Under the pieces are notes generated by a model that was not told the DNA's origin, ran no database searches, and worked only from the letters and a program-made list of their open reading frames with translations. A program made the position numbers and the translations under genes. From CAZCZZ01 sp964503335 (GTDB lineage: Bacteria; Verrucomicrobiota; Kiritimatiellia; CAIVKH01), in the NCBI GenBank assembly GCA_964503335.1, contig CAZCZZ010000015.1:1-64000 (forward strand): 64,000 bases of DNA, given 5' to 3'. Of this stretch, positions 35,747 through 43,675 are shown in pieces; the stretch's first letter is position 1; the number at the start of each line of letters is the position of its first letter.

Positions 35747-35774
35747 GATAGTGCTCCGAAAAGTCCTGAATGTA

Positions 35775-37208
35775 TCAACCGACGCTGTGTTCCAGCTTGA
35801 GTTCGAGAAGCTTGATGGCTTCCACCGAGAACTCGAGCGGCAGCTCTTTGAAGACGTCCTTGCAGAAGCCGTTCACGACCAGCGACGTGGCATCCTCTTC
35901 CCTGATGCCGCGGCTCTGGATGTAGAACATCTGGTCCTCGCTGATCTTGGACGTCGTCGCCTCGTGCTCCGTGATGGCGGTGCTCGTCTCGCACTCGATC
36001 ACGGGGAACGTGTTCGCCGTGCACTTGTCGCCGATCAGCATCGAGTCGCAGCATGTGTGATTGCGCGCATTGAGAGCAGTCGGAAGGATCTGGACAAGTC
36101 CCCGGTAGTTGTTCACCGAGCGGCCTGCGGAGATGCCCTTCGACACGATCGTGCTCTTCGTGTTCGCGCCGATATGGATCATCTTCGTGCCCGTGTCGGC
36201 CTGCATCTTGTTGTTCGTGAAGGCGACGGAATAGAACTCGCCGATGGAGCTTTCGCCCTCGAGGACGACGCTCGGATACTTCCACGTGATCGCAGCGCCG
36301 ACTTCGACCTGCGTCCAGGAAATCTTCGACTTGCGGCCGCGGCAGTGTCCGCGCTTCGTCACGAAGTTGTAGATGCCGCCACGCCCTTCCTCATCGCCGG
36401 CGTACCAGTTCTGCACCGTGGAATACTTGATCTGCGCCTCATCCAGCGCGACGAGCTCCACCACCGCAGCATGGAGCTGGTTCCGGTCGCGGCTCGGCGC
36501 CGTGCAGCCTTCGATGTAGGACACATACGAGCCCTCTTCGGCCACGATGAGCGTGCGCTCAAACTGTCCGGTATCCACTGCATTGATCCGGAAATACGTG
36601 GAAAGTTCCACGGGGCAGCGGACGCCCTTCGGGATGTAGCAGAAGGAGCCGTCACTGAAGACCGCGGCATTCAAGGCGGCGAAATAGTTGTCGCCCTGCG
36701 GCACGACGGTGCCGAGGTACTTCTTCACGAGTTCGGGGTGATCCTTCACCGCCTCCGACATCGAGCAGAAGATGATGCCCTTCTCCGCCAGCATCTCCTT
36801 GTGCGTCGTCGCCACGGACATGCTATCGAACACGGCGTCGACGGCCACGCCGGCGAGGCGATTGCGTTCGTGTACCGGTACGCCCAGTCGCTCGAACGTC
36901 TTCGACAGCTCTTCGTCCACCTCACCGCCGACGCTTGGCGTCTTCGGCGCGGAGTAGTAGCGGATATCCTGGTAGTCGATCTTCGGATAGTGGACACGCG
37001 CCCAGGTCGGCTCGGTCATCTTCTGCCAGCGACGAAACGCCTTGAGGCGCCACTCGGTCATCCACTCCGGCTCGCCTTTCTTCAGCGAAATGGCGCGCAC
37101 GATGTCCTCGTTGAGCCCTTTCGGCAGCTCATCGGTCTCGACATCGGTGACGAAGCCGTAGCGATACTCCTGAAGCACCAGCTTACTGTCTGTCTCGAGT
37201 TCCGGCAT
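35775..37208 (-). CDS. sufB: SufB, Fe-S scaffold subunit
   Basis: A 477-residue SufB. It has the segment YFRINAVDTGQFERTLIVAE, then YVSYIEGCTAPSRDRNQLHA and VTKRGHCRGRKSKISWTQVE. The C-terminal SufB end is AFTNNKMQADTGTKMIHIGA, then CDSMLIGDKCTANTFPVIEC and RGIREEDATSLVVNGFC. It is the site of nascent cluster formation on the SufBC2D complex. It lies 2 bp after sufC and 28 bp before sufD. Confidence 0.96.
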   Translation of the reverse strand: MPELETDSKLVLQEYRYGFVTDVETDELPKGLNEDIVRAISLKKGEPEWMTEWRLKAFRRWQKMTEPTWARVHYPKIDYQDIRYYSAPKTPSVGGEVDEELSKTFERLGVPVHERNRLAGVAVDAVFDSMSVATTHKEMLAEKGIIFCSMSEAVKDHPELVKKYLGTVVPQGDNYFAALNAAVFSDGSFCYIPKGVRCPVELSTYFRINAVDTGQFERTLIVAEEGSYVSYIEGCTAPSRDRNQLHAAVVELVALDEAQIKYSTVQNWYAGDEEGRGGIYNFVTKRGHCRGRKSKISWTQVEVGAAITWKYPSVVLEGESSIGEFYSVAFTNNKMQADTGTKMIHIGANTKSTIVSKGISAGRSVNNYRGLVQILPTALNARNHTCCDSMLIGDKCTANTFPVIECETSTAITEHEATTSKISEDQMFYIQSRGIREEDATSLVVNGFCKDVFKELPLEFSVEAIKLLELKLEHSVG

Positions 37209-37210
37209 GA

Positions 37211-37975
37211 TTACACCAGTACTTCCTGGCCGAACTGATCACGGACCCAGTCGTAGCCCTTCACTTCAAGTTCCTTCACAAGATCCTGGCCACCCGTATA
37301 GACGATGCGGCCTTCCATCAGAACATGGATGTGGCTCGGCTTGATGTAGCGAAGGATGCGCTCGTAGTGCGTGATCACAAGCAGGCCGAATTCGGGACCG
37401 ACGAGGCGGTTGACGCCTTTGGACACAATTCGCAGCGCGTCGATATCGAGCCCCGAATCCGTCTCGTCCATAACCGCCATCTTGGGTTTCAACGTGAGCA
37501 TCTGGAGAATCTCCATCCGCTTCTTTTCGCCTCCCGAAAAGCCGTCGTTGAGGAAGCGATTGATGAACGCTTCATCCATTTCCAAATACTTCAGGTTCTC
37601 GCGCAGTTCCTTAAGGTATACCGCGGTGGAAACCTTCTTATCGCCGAGGATGGCATCGGACGCGCTCTTCAGGAACTTGGCCACGCTGACACCGGGAATC
37701 GCGACCGGATACTGGAAGGCGAGGAAAAGCCCCAGCTTCGCGCGATCTTCCGGGTCGAGTTCGAGCACATTCTGGCCCTGGAACAGGATTTCGCCCTCGG
37801 TCACCTCATAGGACGGGTGCCCCATGATGACGTTGGAAAGCGTGCTCTTGCCGGATCCGTTCGGACCCATCAAGGCATGCGTCTCACCGTTGTTGATGAC
37901 CAGGTCCACGCCCTTAAGGATCGGTTTGTCCTCGACCTTTGCGTGAAGGTTCTTGATCTCAAAGAATACGCTCAT
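37211..37975 (-). CDS. sufC: SufC ATPase
   Basis: A 254-residue ABC-type ATPase. It has GPNGSGKSTLSNVIMGHPSY (Walker A), GFSGGEKKRMEILQML (signature), and AVMDETDSGLDIDAL (Walker B). I start at ATG 37975 with GAGGAG 7 bp upstream; a longer frame runs to 38005 but includes part of a repeat-like hairpin. It drives conformational change of SufBD during cluster assembly. Confidence 0.95.
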   Translation of the reverse strand: MSVFFEIKNLHAKVEDKPILKGVDLVINNGETHALMGPNGSGKSTLSNVIMGHPSYEVTEGEILFQGQNVLELDPEDRAKLGLFLAFQYPVAIPGVSVAKFLKSASDAILGDKKVSTAVYLKELRENLKYLEMDEAFINRFLNDGFSGGEKKRMEILQMLTLKPKMAVMDETDSGLDIDALRIVSKGVNRLVGPEFGLLVITHYERILRYIKPSHIHVLMEGRIVYTGGQDLVKELEVKGYDWVRDQFGQEVLV

Positions 37976-37994
37976 GTCATGCTCCTCTTTCAAC

Positions 37995-38015
37995 GGCGGT
38001 TTCATCGAAACCGCC
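37995..38015. repeat. GGCGGTTTC hairpin between sufT and sufC
   Basis: A perfect hairpin lies in the 47-bp gap between sufT and sufC: GGCGGTTTC, loop ATC, GAAACCGCC, followed by CTACC. It is inside the operon and lacks a U-run, so it is more likely a dispersed palindromic element or an mRNA-processing structure than a terminator. Confidence 0.45.
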
Positions 38016-38022
38016 CTACCAA

Positions 38023-38382
38023 TTAAACATCAAATCCAAGTTCCAGTCGGACGTCTTCCGTCATCTTGTCCGGACCCCACGGCGGCTCCCAGACCACGAT
38101 GACTTCAGCATCCGCGATACCTTTCATGGTCATCAATGTGTCCTTCACCTGATGCAGCAGATACGGCCCATACGGGCAGCCCGGCGAAGTCAGCGTCATG
38201 CGAACCTTGATCTTGTCGCCGTTCACTTCCGCTCCGTAGACAAGTCCAAGGTCCACGATGTTGATGTGAAGCTCCGGGTCGAACACGCCCTTCAACACCT
38301 CACGCACGGATTCTTCCGTCCAAACCGTATCGTTCAGTCCTGCTCCCGGCTCCACCGCTGGTGTCTGGTTTTCGTCCGTCAT
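38023..38382 (-). CDS. sufT: SufT/MIP18-type Fe-S assembly factor (DUF59)
   Basis: A 119-residue DUF59 protein. It has VLKGVFDPELHINIVDLGLV near residues 29-48 and MTLTSPGCPYGPYLLHQVKD near 62-81, whose Cys is the conserved active residue, and ends VVWEPPWGPDKMTEDVRLEL. Family members help mature Fe-S proteins. It is 2 bp downstream of the rrf2 gene and forms the second gene of the operon. Confidence 0.92.
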   Translation of the reverse strand: MTDENQTPAVEPGAGLNDTVWTEESVREVLKGVFDPELHINIVDLGLVYGAEVNGDKIKVRMTLTSPGCPYGPYLLHQVKDTLMTMKGIADAEVIVVWEPPWGPDKMTEDVRLELGFDV

Positions 38383-38384
38383 GA

Positions 38385-38828
38385 CTAACCTCGTTGAATC
38401 TCCACCAGCGTGCCCCGGTCAGGGGACGGTTTCGCCAGCGTGGAAAGGGATATGCTGAAAAGGAAGCTCTGCAACTGTTCGTTGATCTGCTGGATAGGTT
38501 CCTTGATCGTGCACGTGGAGAACTGACCACAGGAGGACGGATCCTCCTGGCACCGCGCAAGATGTACCGGGCCTTCGACGGCTTCGATGACGTCACCGAG
38601 TTGAACGGTTGAAAGCGTGCGCGAAAGATAGTAACCGCCCTTTGACCCATGGACCGCCTCCGCCAGCCCGGCCTTTGCCAGCGCCTGCAAGACCTTGCCC
38701 ATCAGCTCCGTGGGAATGTTGTAGGTCTCGGAGATTTCCTTCGCGGTCACCAAGGTCTCTTCGCGGAGCGACGCCATGTGCAACATGGCGATCAACCCGT
38801 ATTCCACTTTTTTGCTCAGCATCAGCAT
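38385..38828 (-). CDS. Rrf2-family regulator, IscR-like, of the suf operon
   Basis: A 147-residue Rrf2 protein. The winged helix starts MLSKKVEYGLIAMLHMA and carries ISETYNIPTELMGKVLQALA. Cys93, Cys100 and Cys106 (ARCQEDPSSCGQFSTCTI) match the cluster ligands of IscR and SufR. It most likely senses Fe-S or iron status and controls its own operon, as the first gene of rrf2-sufT-sufC-sufB-sufD. An alternative ATG at 38822 is also possible. Confidence 0.92.
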   Translation of the reverse strand: MLMLSKKVEYGLIAMLHMASLREETLVTAKEISETYNIPTELMGKVLQALAKAGLAEAVHGSKGGYYLSRTLSTVQLGDVIEAVEGPVHLARCQEDPSSCGQFSTCTIKEPIQQINEQLQSFLFSISLSTLAKPSPDRGTLVEIQRG

Positions 38829-38861
38829 AGATCAATACCCGACTCTTTCGGTCGTCTTTGT

Positions 38862-38889
38862 AATGTACTGGCGATTGACGGCTTGTCAA
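38862..38889 (-). promoter_or_regulatory. Predicted sigma-70-type promoter of the suf operon
   Basis: On the minus strand, TTGACA (38884-38889, perfect -35) is separated by 16 bp from TACATT (38862-38867, 4 of 6 to TATAAT), 33 bp from the rrf2 start. A small inverted repeat, CCGA-CTCTT-TCGG (38839-38851), lies between the predicted transcription start and the ATG and could be an operator for the regulator. This is a prediction from pattern only. Confidence 0.5.
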
Positions 38890-38915
38890 CGCGTAGGAAT
38901 GGGTCGGCTAGCCAC

Positions 38916-39578
38916 TCAATACGACGCATTGAAGAAGCATTCGCGATGGATTCGCGATAGATCCACGCCCTGCCCCTCCAGCCAGTTCGTGACCTCGTCG
39001 ATCATCGCATCGAGACCGCACAGGTAGTAGTCCACGTCGCCCTTCGGCAACCGGCCAAGAAGCTCCGTCACACGACCCCGTTGAAGGCCCTCGACGTCCT
39101 GTCGCGAAACGGCCGCGTGAAGCGTCGTAACCGACCTGAGCCACGGCAAATCGACCGCATCCTGCGCCTCGCGAACACCATAAAGCAGACACTCGGGCCG
39201 CTTGGTTGGATTGCTGCGCAGGTACGACAGGAAAGGAGCGATTCCCGTACCCGTGGCAATAAAGGCAAACTTTCGCTCGTCGGCATGCTCCCCGGGACGA
39301 AACCAGCCGAAGGGCGGACTGATCCGAACCAGGTCGCCAGGCTTCCGGGTCGAAAGATAGGTGCTGACCTCCCCCTTCGGCATCAGGCGGATGACGAACC
39401 GGAGTACGTTCTCGGAAGTACCCGAGGCCAGGCTATAGGGACGCGAGACACGCCCATCAGCCGCAAACAACGCGAGACAATCCCCCGGCTGAAATTCCAA
39501 ACCGTCGCGCTCAAGTTCTAGTGCAAAGACGTTTTTGCCGAACCAGCGAATGCCACGGACAGACAACGAGTCCTTCAT
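38916..39578 (-). CDS. Ferredoxin-NADP reductase-like flavoprotein
   Basis: A 220-residue FAD/NAD(P) oxidoreductase. It has the FAD motif RPYSLASGTSE (about 46-56), the pyridine-nucleotide motif FIATGTGIAPFLSYLRS (about 105-121), and a CGLDAMIDEV-type end. It passes electrons between NAD(P)H and a ferredoxin or similar partner. A link to the adjacent suf operon or its Rieske protein is possible but unproven. It overlaps murB by 4 bp. Confidence 0.85.
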   Translation of the reverse strand: MKDSLSVRGIRWFGKNVFALELERDGLEFQPGDCLALFAADGRVSRPYSLASGTSENVLRFVIRLMPKGEVSTYLSTRKPGDLVRISPPFGWFRPGEHADERKFAFIATGTGIAPFLSYLRSNPTKRPECLLYGVREAQDAVDLPWLRSVTTLHAAVSRQDVEGLQRGRVTELLGRLPKGDVDYYLCGLDAMIDEVTNWLEGQGVDLSRIHRECFFNASY

Positions 39579-40447
39579 ATATCGAACCTGCCAATCAATC
39601 GGACTTCACGGTGAAGTTCCAACCCAAACATGGTTCTCACCGATTCGGCCATCTTGCGCGATAGCGCGTAGACGTCGCTTGCGGTACATCCCGGTCCGCC
39701 GATGATAATGTTCGCATGTTTCTCGAAAAGACGTGCGCCGCCGACACGGAAATCCTTTGCGCCCGCCTGCTCCAGGAACCAGCCCGCTGCTTGCCGGCGT
39801 CCAGCTTTCGATGTCGGCTCGATATTCTTGAAGAAGCTGCCTGCCGTGGGCGTCGTGCGCCAATCGGGATGCTTTGATGCACGCAACGCGAGTACTTCTT
39901 CGCGTTGCTTCATCAGTTGCGATGCGTCGCCCCGGGTCAGCGCGAGCCGGACGGACGACACAATCTCTGTCGAAGCCTGCAACCGTGAAGTTCTGTAGGC
40001 GAAGCCAAGCGCTGCTGTGTCGACTTCGTGTTCGGCTCCAGAACGGTCGATGAGCTGAACCGAAACGACGCGATCTCCGATTTGCTCCCCGAAAGCGCCG
40101 GCATTTCCCGCCACGGCACCGCCGACCGTGCCAGGGATTCCCGTACAGCATGTAAGGCCGGCCAATCCCATTTCCGCCGTGCGACGGGCCAGATCATCCA
40201 AGGACGTTGCTCCGGAAACCATCACGTCCGTGCCGTCGACACGTATGTCGGGACGTTCAGCCGCATAGCGGATAACCGTCATGTCCACGCCTTCGTCCGA
40301 AACCAGAAGATTCGAGCCGCCACCGATGAGGAGGAAGTCGCCGGCCGATTCCTTGACGGAGCGCTTGAGGTCCGACGGCGTGGAGCAATCGAACCATCGC
40401 TTTGCAGGTCCACCAAGCCGGAACGTTGTGACTTCAGAAAGGCGCAC
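39575..40447 (-). CDS. murB: UDP-N-acetylenolpyruvoylglucosamine reductase
   Basis: A 290-residue MurB, starting at a GTG. It has TTFRLGGPAKRWF, the FAD site GGGSNLLVSDEGVDMTVIRY, GIPGTVGGAVAGNAGAFGEQ, the active Ser in TAGSFFKNIEP, and the C-terminal Glu in HREVRLIGRF. It reduces UDP-GlcNAc-enolpyruvate to UDP-MurNAc in peptidoglycan synthesis, so the organism makes peptidoglycan. It is only 6 bp from the ATR gene. Confidence 0.95.
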   Translation of the reverse strand: MRLSEVTTFRLGGPAKRWFDCSTPSDLKRSVKESAGDFLLIGGGSNLLVSDEGVDMTVIRYAAERPDIRVDGTDVMVSGATSLDDLARRTAEMGLAGLTCCTGIPGTVGGAVAGNAGAFGEQIGDRVVSVQLIDRSGAEHEVDTAALGFAYRTSRLQASTEIVSSVRLALTRGDASQLMKQREEVLALRASKHPDWRTTPTAGSFFKNIEPTSKAGRRQAAGWFLEQAGAKDFRVGGARLFEKHANIIIGGPGCTASDVYALSRKMAESVRTMFGLELHREVRLIGRFDI

Positions 40448-40453
40448 GGTATC

Positions 40454-40996
40454 CTACTTCGGCGTAACTGCCGGCCCTTCTTCAAATCGCGCCAGGAGCC
40501 AGAGGAAATCCGAAACCCGGTTCAGCCAGACGAGGAGGTTCTCGTTTGATGTCTCGCCGGCGCGATGAAGCGAGACAGCCTTCCTCTCGAGCCTTCGCGC
40601 GATCGTGCGCGCGTGATCGAGATAAGCTCCGCCGGGCGTCCCACCGGGAAGGATGAACCCTTTGGGCATCTCGATCTGACCTTCAAGGTCGTCGCGCCGC
40701 TTTTCGAAACGTTCCAACGCCGCGGGATCGATCCGCTGAGCAAGGGATCCAATATGTTCACGACTCGTCGCAAGCTCGCTGCCGGCGATGAAGAGCTCGC
40801 GTTGAAGCGCGATGACGGCATCCTTCGTTTCCTGTTTCGCCGCGTGAACGCGCGCGAGTCCCAGCACACTGACCAGCTCGTCCAGGTCGCCGTAAGCATC
40901 CGTGCGAAGCGAGTCCTTGGGTACTTCCTCGCCGGAAAAGAGGAACGTCGTGCCGTGGTCACCCACGCGGGTTGTGATGCTGTTCTTGCGGGACAT
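40454..40996 (-). CDS. PduO-type corrinoid adenosyltransferase
   Basis: A 180-residue PduO-type ATR. It has TTRVGDHGTTFLFSGE (ATP site), DAYGDLDELVSVLGLARVHA and the family C-terminus ARTIARRLERKAVSLHRAGE. It makes adenosylcobalamin from cob(I)alamin and ATP. I start at ATG 40996, since the longer frame would run into the aldo/keto reductase gene. No B12 enzymes are in the window. Confidence 0.92.
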   Translation of the reverse strand: MSRKNSITTRVGDHGTTFLFSGEEVPKDSLRTDAYGDLDELVSVLGLARVHAAKQETKDAVIALQRELFIAGSELATSREHIGSLAQRIDPAALERFEKRRDDLEGQIEMPKGFILPGGTPGGAYLDHARTIARRLERKAVSLHRAGETSNENLLVWLNRVSDFLWLLARFEEGPAVTPK

Positions 40997-41030
40997 GGCG
41001 CGGCGAATCTGCGTTGTAGGCCCGGATACG

Positions 41031-41861
41031 TCAAGCACCCGAGGCAAAGAGATCCCGGACAAACTGCACGTCGGTGGGCGTCAACACCTTGCCCGCGCTT
41101 CGGACATTCACCGAGGCCTGGCCTGCATTGCGGAATCCCGGTATGGCGCAGGCGACACGCGGATGGGAAAGCACATAGTTCAGCGCCACTGCAGCGAGAG
41201 CTTCACTGGTGAACCCGAACCGGTCCTTCAAGGCTTCGAGCTTCGGCTTCAGCGCCGCCAGGGCGTCGGCCGAAAACCCCTTGCTGCCCTGCCGGTGGTC
41301 GCCCGGTTCAAACTCGGGCGGCCGCTCCGGATTGAACTTGTCGAGCAGNNNNNNNNNNNNNNNNNNNNNNNNNNNNNNNNNNNNNNNNNNNNNNNNNNNN
41401 NNNNNNNNNNNNNNNNNNNNNNNNNNNNNNNNNNNNNNNNNNNNNNNNGGTCCAAAGCTCCCGTGATGGAAGTAGTAGATGTCGATGTAGTCGCGCCGCA
41501 GATTGATCAGCGACTGCTCACATTGATGCACAATATGCGCAGATTCGTAGGCGTGCTCCGCTGTGCCCGGGAAGTGACCGACCTTTGTCGCGATGACGAC
41601 CTTGTCGCTCTTCATGCCGATCTGCTTGAGACACCGCGCAAGCATGCGCTCCGCCTTGCCGTTGCCATACACGTCGGCGTTGTCGAAGTGATTCACCCCG
41701 GCATCGAGACCGATCTTGATCCCTTCAGTGATGTCGTGCTCGTCGACATTGGCCCAACCGTTGGCCTGCCCGTTGACCCAATTCAAGCCGCCCATCGTCC
41801 AGCAGCCGAAACTGATCTCGGAAACACTAACCTCCGTCGCCCCGATTTTCCGGTAGTTCAT
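41031..41861 (-). CDS. Aldo/keto reductase (interrupted by assembly gap)
   Basis: The N-terminal part is clear: MNYRKIGATEVSVSEISFGC, then NHFDNADVYGNGKAERML, and DYIDIYYFHHGSFG, with Asp, Tyr and Lys (SDKVVIATK) of the AKR active site. The C-terminal end after the 100-N run (41349-41448) has the AKR finish AVALNYVLSHPRVACAIPGF. The frame happens to continue through the N run, but 34 residues is too few for the missing barrel strands. The gap length is therefore probably understated. The substrate is unknown. Confidence 0.85.
   Translation of the reverse strand: MNYRKIGATEVSVSEISFGCWTMGGLNWVNGQANGWANVDEHDITEGIKIGLDAGVNHFDNADVYGNGKAERMLARCLKQIGMKSDKVVIATKVGHFPGTAEHAYESAHIVHQCEQSLINLRRDYIDIYYFHHGSFGXXXXXXXXXXXXXXXXXXXXXXXXXXXXXXXXXXLLDKFNPERPPEFEPGDHRQGSKGFSADALAALKPKLEALKDRFGFTSEALAAVALNYVLSHPRVACAIPGFRNAGQASVNVRSAGKVLTPTDVQFVRDLFASGA
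41349..41448. other. Scaffold gap, 100 N
   Basis: A run of exactly 100 N inside the aldo/keto reductase gene. The round number suggests a placeholder, so the true length is unknown. Confidence 0.95.
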
Positions 41862-41868
41862 CCGCACG

Positions 41869-41918
41869 TTCCAATCATTGGAAATTCGCCACCCCGGAAG
41901 TTCCAATCGTTGGAACTT
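41869..41918. repeat. Paired TTCCAATC[A/G]TTGGAA palindromes
   Basis: Two close palindromes lie in the 66-bp gap between kdtA and the aldo/keto reductase gene: TTCCAATCATTGGAA (41869-41883), and AAGTTCCAA with loop TCG and TTGGAACTT (41898-41918). Both have the TTCCAAT core. They may be operators, a transcript-stabilising hairpin, or copies of a dispersed palindromic repeat; no U-tract follows. Confidence 0.6.
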
Positions 41919-41927
41919 TCCGGCAGA

Positions 41928-43217
41928 TCACCGCACCACGGCCAGGACCCGGTCCAATGTACGCTGCATCGCGCCGCTTTGCTCGCGTAGAAGTCTTGCA
42001 CCGGCCTGACCCAGCTTCCCCGCTTTGTCCGGATTCGTGAGCAGATCATCGATCGCTGCGATCAGCGACTTGCCGTCGTTGACCTGAACAAGCCCGCCCA
42101 CCTTGAGGAAGTCCGCAACGATCACCCTGAAGTTCTCCATGTTGGGACCCACTACGACGGGTTTCCCGAAAAGAGCCGGCTCAATGATATTCTGACCGCC
42201 GTGTTCCGTAAGGCTTTTGCCGACAAAAATGACCTCGGCCATCGCGTAGAAATTCTTCAGCTCACCAGTGGTATCCAGCAGGAACACGTCGGCCTGCGGC
42301 CCATCACGCTTGCCTTCCGTGCGACGCACCAGCGTAAAGCCCTTCGACAGGATTTCATTGGCCACCGCTTCAGATCGCTCGACATGACGCGGCGCGAGCA
42401 CGAGGCGCAGGCTTGGATGCTTTGCGCGCAGGTCTTTAAAGCCATCGAGCAGGATCGACTCCTCCCCCGGCCACGTGGAACCACCCAGCAGCAGCCTCAC
42501 ATTCTCCACAAGGCCTGCGGCCTCGAGAGCCTGGTACGCCTTGGTTTCGCCATCCGGGTCAGGCTGGGCCACATCGTACTTCGCGCTGCCCATCACGTGG
42601 ACCCGATCCGCCGGCGCACCCAGTGCGATCAGGCGATCCGCATCAGCCTTCGATTGCGCGCAGATCAGCTTCAACAGCGGGAGAATACGCGACGTGAACA
42701 TCCTCACCTTTTGATAGCCGCGGAATGACCGATCCGAAATGCGCCCGTTGATGAGGACCACGGGAATAGCGCGTCGCGTCGCCTGTCGAACCAGATTCGG
42801 CCACAACTCCAGTTCGACAAGCACCAGCGCGCGCGGCTTCATCAGCTTGAGGATGCGTCGCATGACAAACGGCATATCGAGCGGGAAGTAGATGAACGCA
42901 TCCGGCTCCTTCACTTCCTTCTGCGCGATCGCATAGCCGGTGGACGTAGTGGTGGACAGCACGAAGCGCACGGCCGGCTCTCTCACGCGCCAATCGCGCA
43001 TGAGGCGCAAGGCGACAAATATCTCCCCCACGCTCACCGCATGGATCCAGACGCTCCCGCCTTTCGCAAGACTTGCCCGGACTTCCGGCCGGTAGAATCC
43101 GAAACGCTGCGCAAAATCACGCGCATACCCGCCGCGCCGCGCCATGCGGAAGAGAAACCGCGGCAGCATCAGCGTAAAACCGATGGCAAAGAGAACTTGG
43201 TATAGAATCCAGATCAC
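41928..43217 (-). CDS. kdtA: KDO transferase (WaaA/KdtA)
   Basis: A 429-residue Kdo transferase starting at a GTG. It has an N-terminal anchor (VIWILYQVLFAIGFTLMLPR), SVWIHAVSVGEIFVALRLM with the conserved Glu, VELELWPNLVRQATRRAIPV, GSAKYD, and GKSLTEHGGQNIIEPALFGK. It adds Kdo to lipid A precursor. I chose the GTG at 43217 because the reading frame before it (to 43451) is not like the family. It supports LPS in this organism together with LptD and the LpxL-type gene. Confidence 0.93.
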   Translation of the reverse strand: MIWILYQVLFAIGFTLMLPRFLFRMARRGGYARDFAQRFGFYRPEVRASLAKGGSVWIHAVSVGEIFVALRLMRDWRVREPAVRFVLSTTTSTGYAIAQKEVKEPDAFIYFPLDMPFVMRRILKLMKPRALVLVELELWPNLVRQATRRAIPVVLINGRISDRSFRGYQKVRMFTSRILPLLKLICAQSKADADRLIALGAPADRVHVMGSAKYDVAQPDPDGETKAYQALEAAGLVENVRLLLGGSTWPGEESILLDGFKDLRAKHPSLRLVLAPRHVERSEAVANEILSKGFTLVRRTEGKRDGPQADVFLLDTTGELKNFYAMAEVIFVGKSLTEHGGQNIIEPALFGKPVVVGPNMENFRVIVADFLKVGGLVQVNDGKSLIAAIDDLLTNPDKAGKLGQAGARLLREQSGAMQRTLDRVLAVVR

Positions 43218-43675
43218 GATATTCCATCCGGCCTTTTGCAGGCCACCGCGACAAGAACACGTGACCATACAGGCGGCAAACGATCGAGCACAAGAGACAA
43301 AGGGTCGCGGCAACGGTGGCACAACATGCGCTATAAGTGCCAAGAGGACACAGATGTTCGAACGGTGCAGACCAGATTCTATCGCGAGTTTGCTCCTCCT
43401 GACACCTTTGCCGGGCAGGAGGCAGCAGCCGTTACGGCAAAGTCCTACCAACGTGTATTGATCCTTTACGAAACAAATGGGGTCCGCGCGCCCCCGATAT
43501 CAATCATCATCCTGCGCGGGCAATCCGCCCGAGTCCGATATCCAGTGTACTCGGCTACGTCGACCGGCAGTCTCGTCACGGGAGAGGAATCGACGAACCC
43601 AAGGGCACTGTACTCTCGTAGCCGAACTGCTTGCTCTTAAAGCCGTCGGAGGTTGCCGCTCCGGAATAGAAATCA
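43218..43675. other. 458-bp stretch without a recognisable gene
   Basis: Between the kdtA start and the stop of the giant repeat protein I see no convincing gene, RNA or repeat. Open frames here, such as 43236-43640 on the plus strand, are short, rich in Arg and Thr, and match nothing I know. It must hold kdtA's promoter or a read-through region. Confidence 0.5.

Noticed and set aside
35745..37238. 497-residue plus-strand frame opposite sufB
   Set aside because: Shadow frame; sufB on the other strand is unambiguous.
37995..38015. Hairpin before sufC read as a terminator
   Set aside because: It lies within an operon with no U-tract, so it is listed as a repeat instead.
43236..43640. 134-residue plus-strand frame in the kdtA-repeat protein gap
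   Set aside because: No start signal, no similarity, Arg- and Thr-rich; more likely noncoding.
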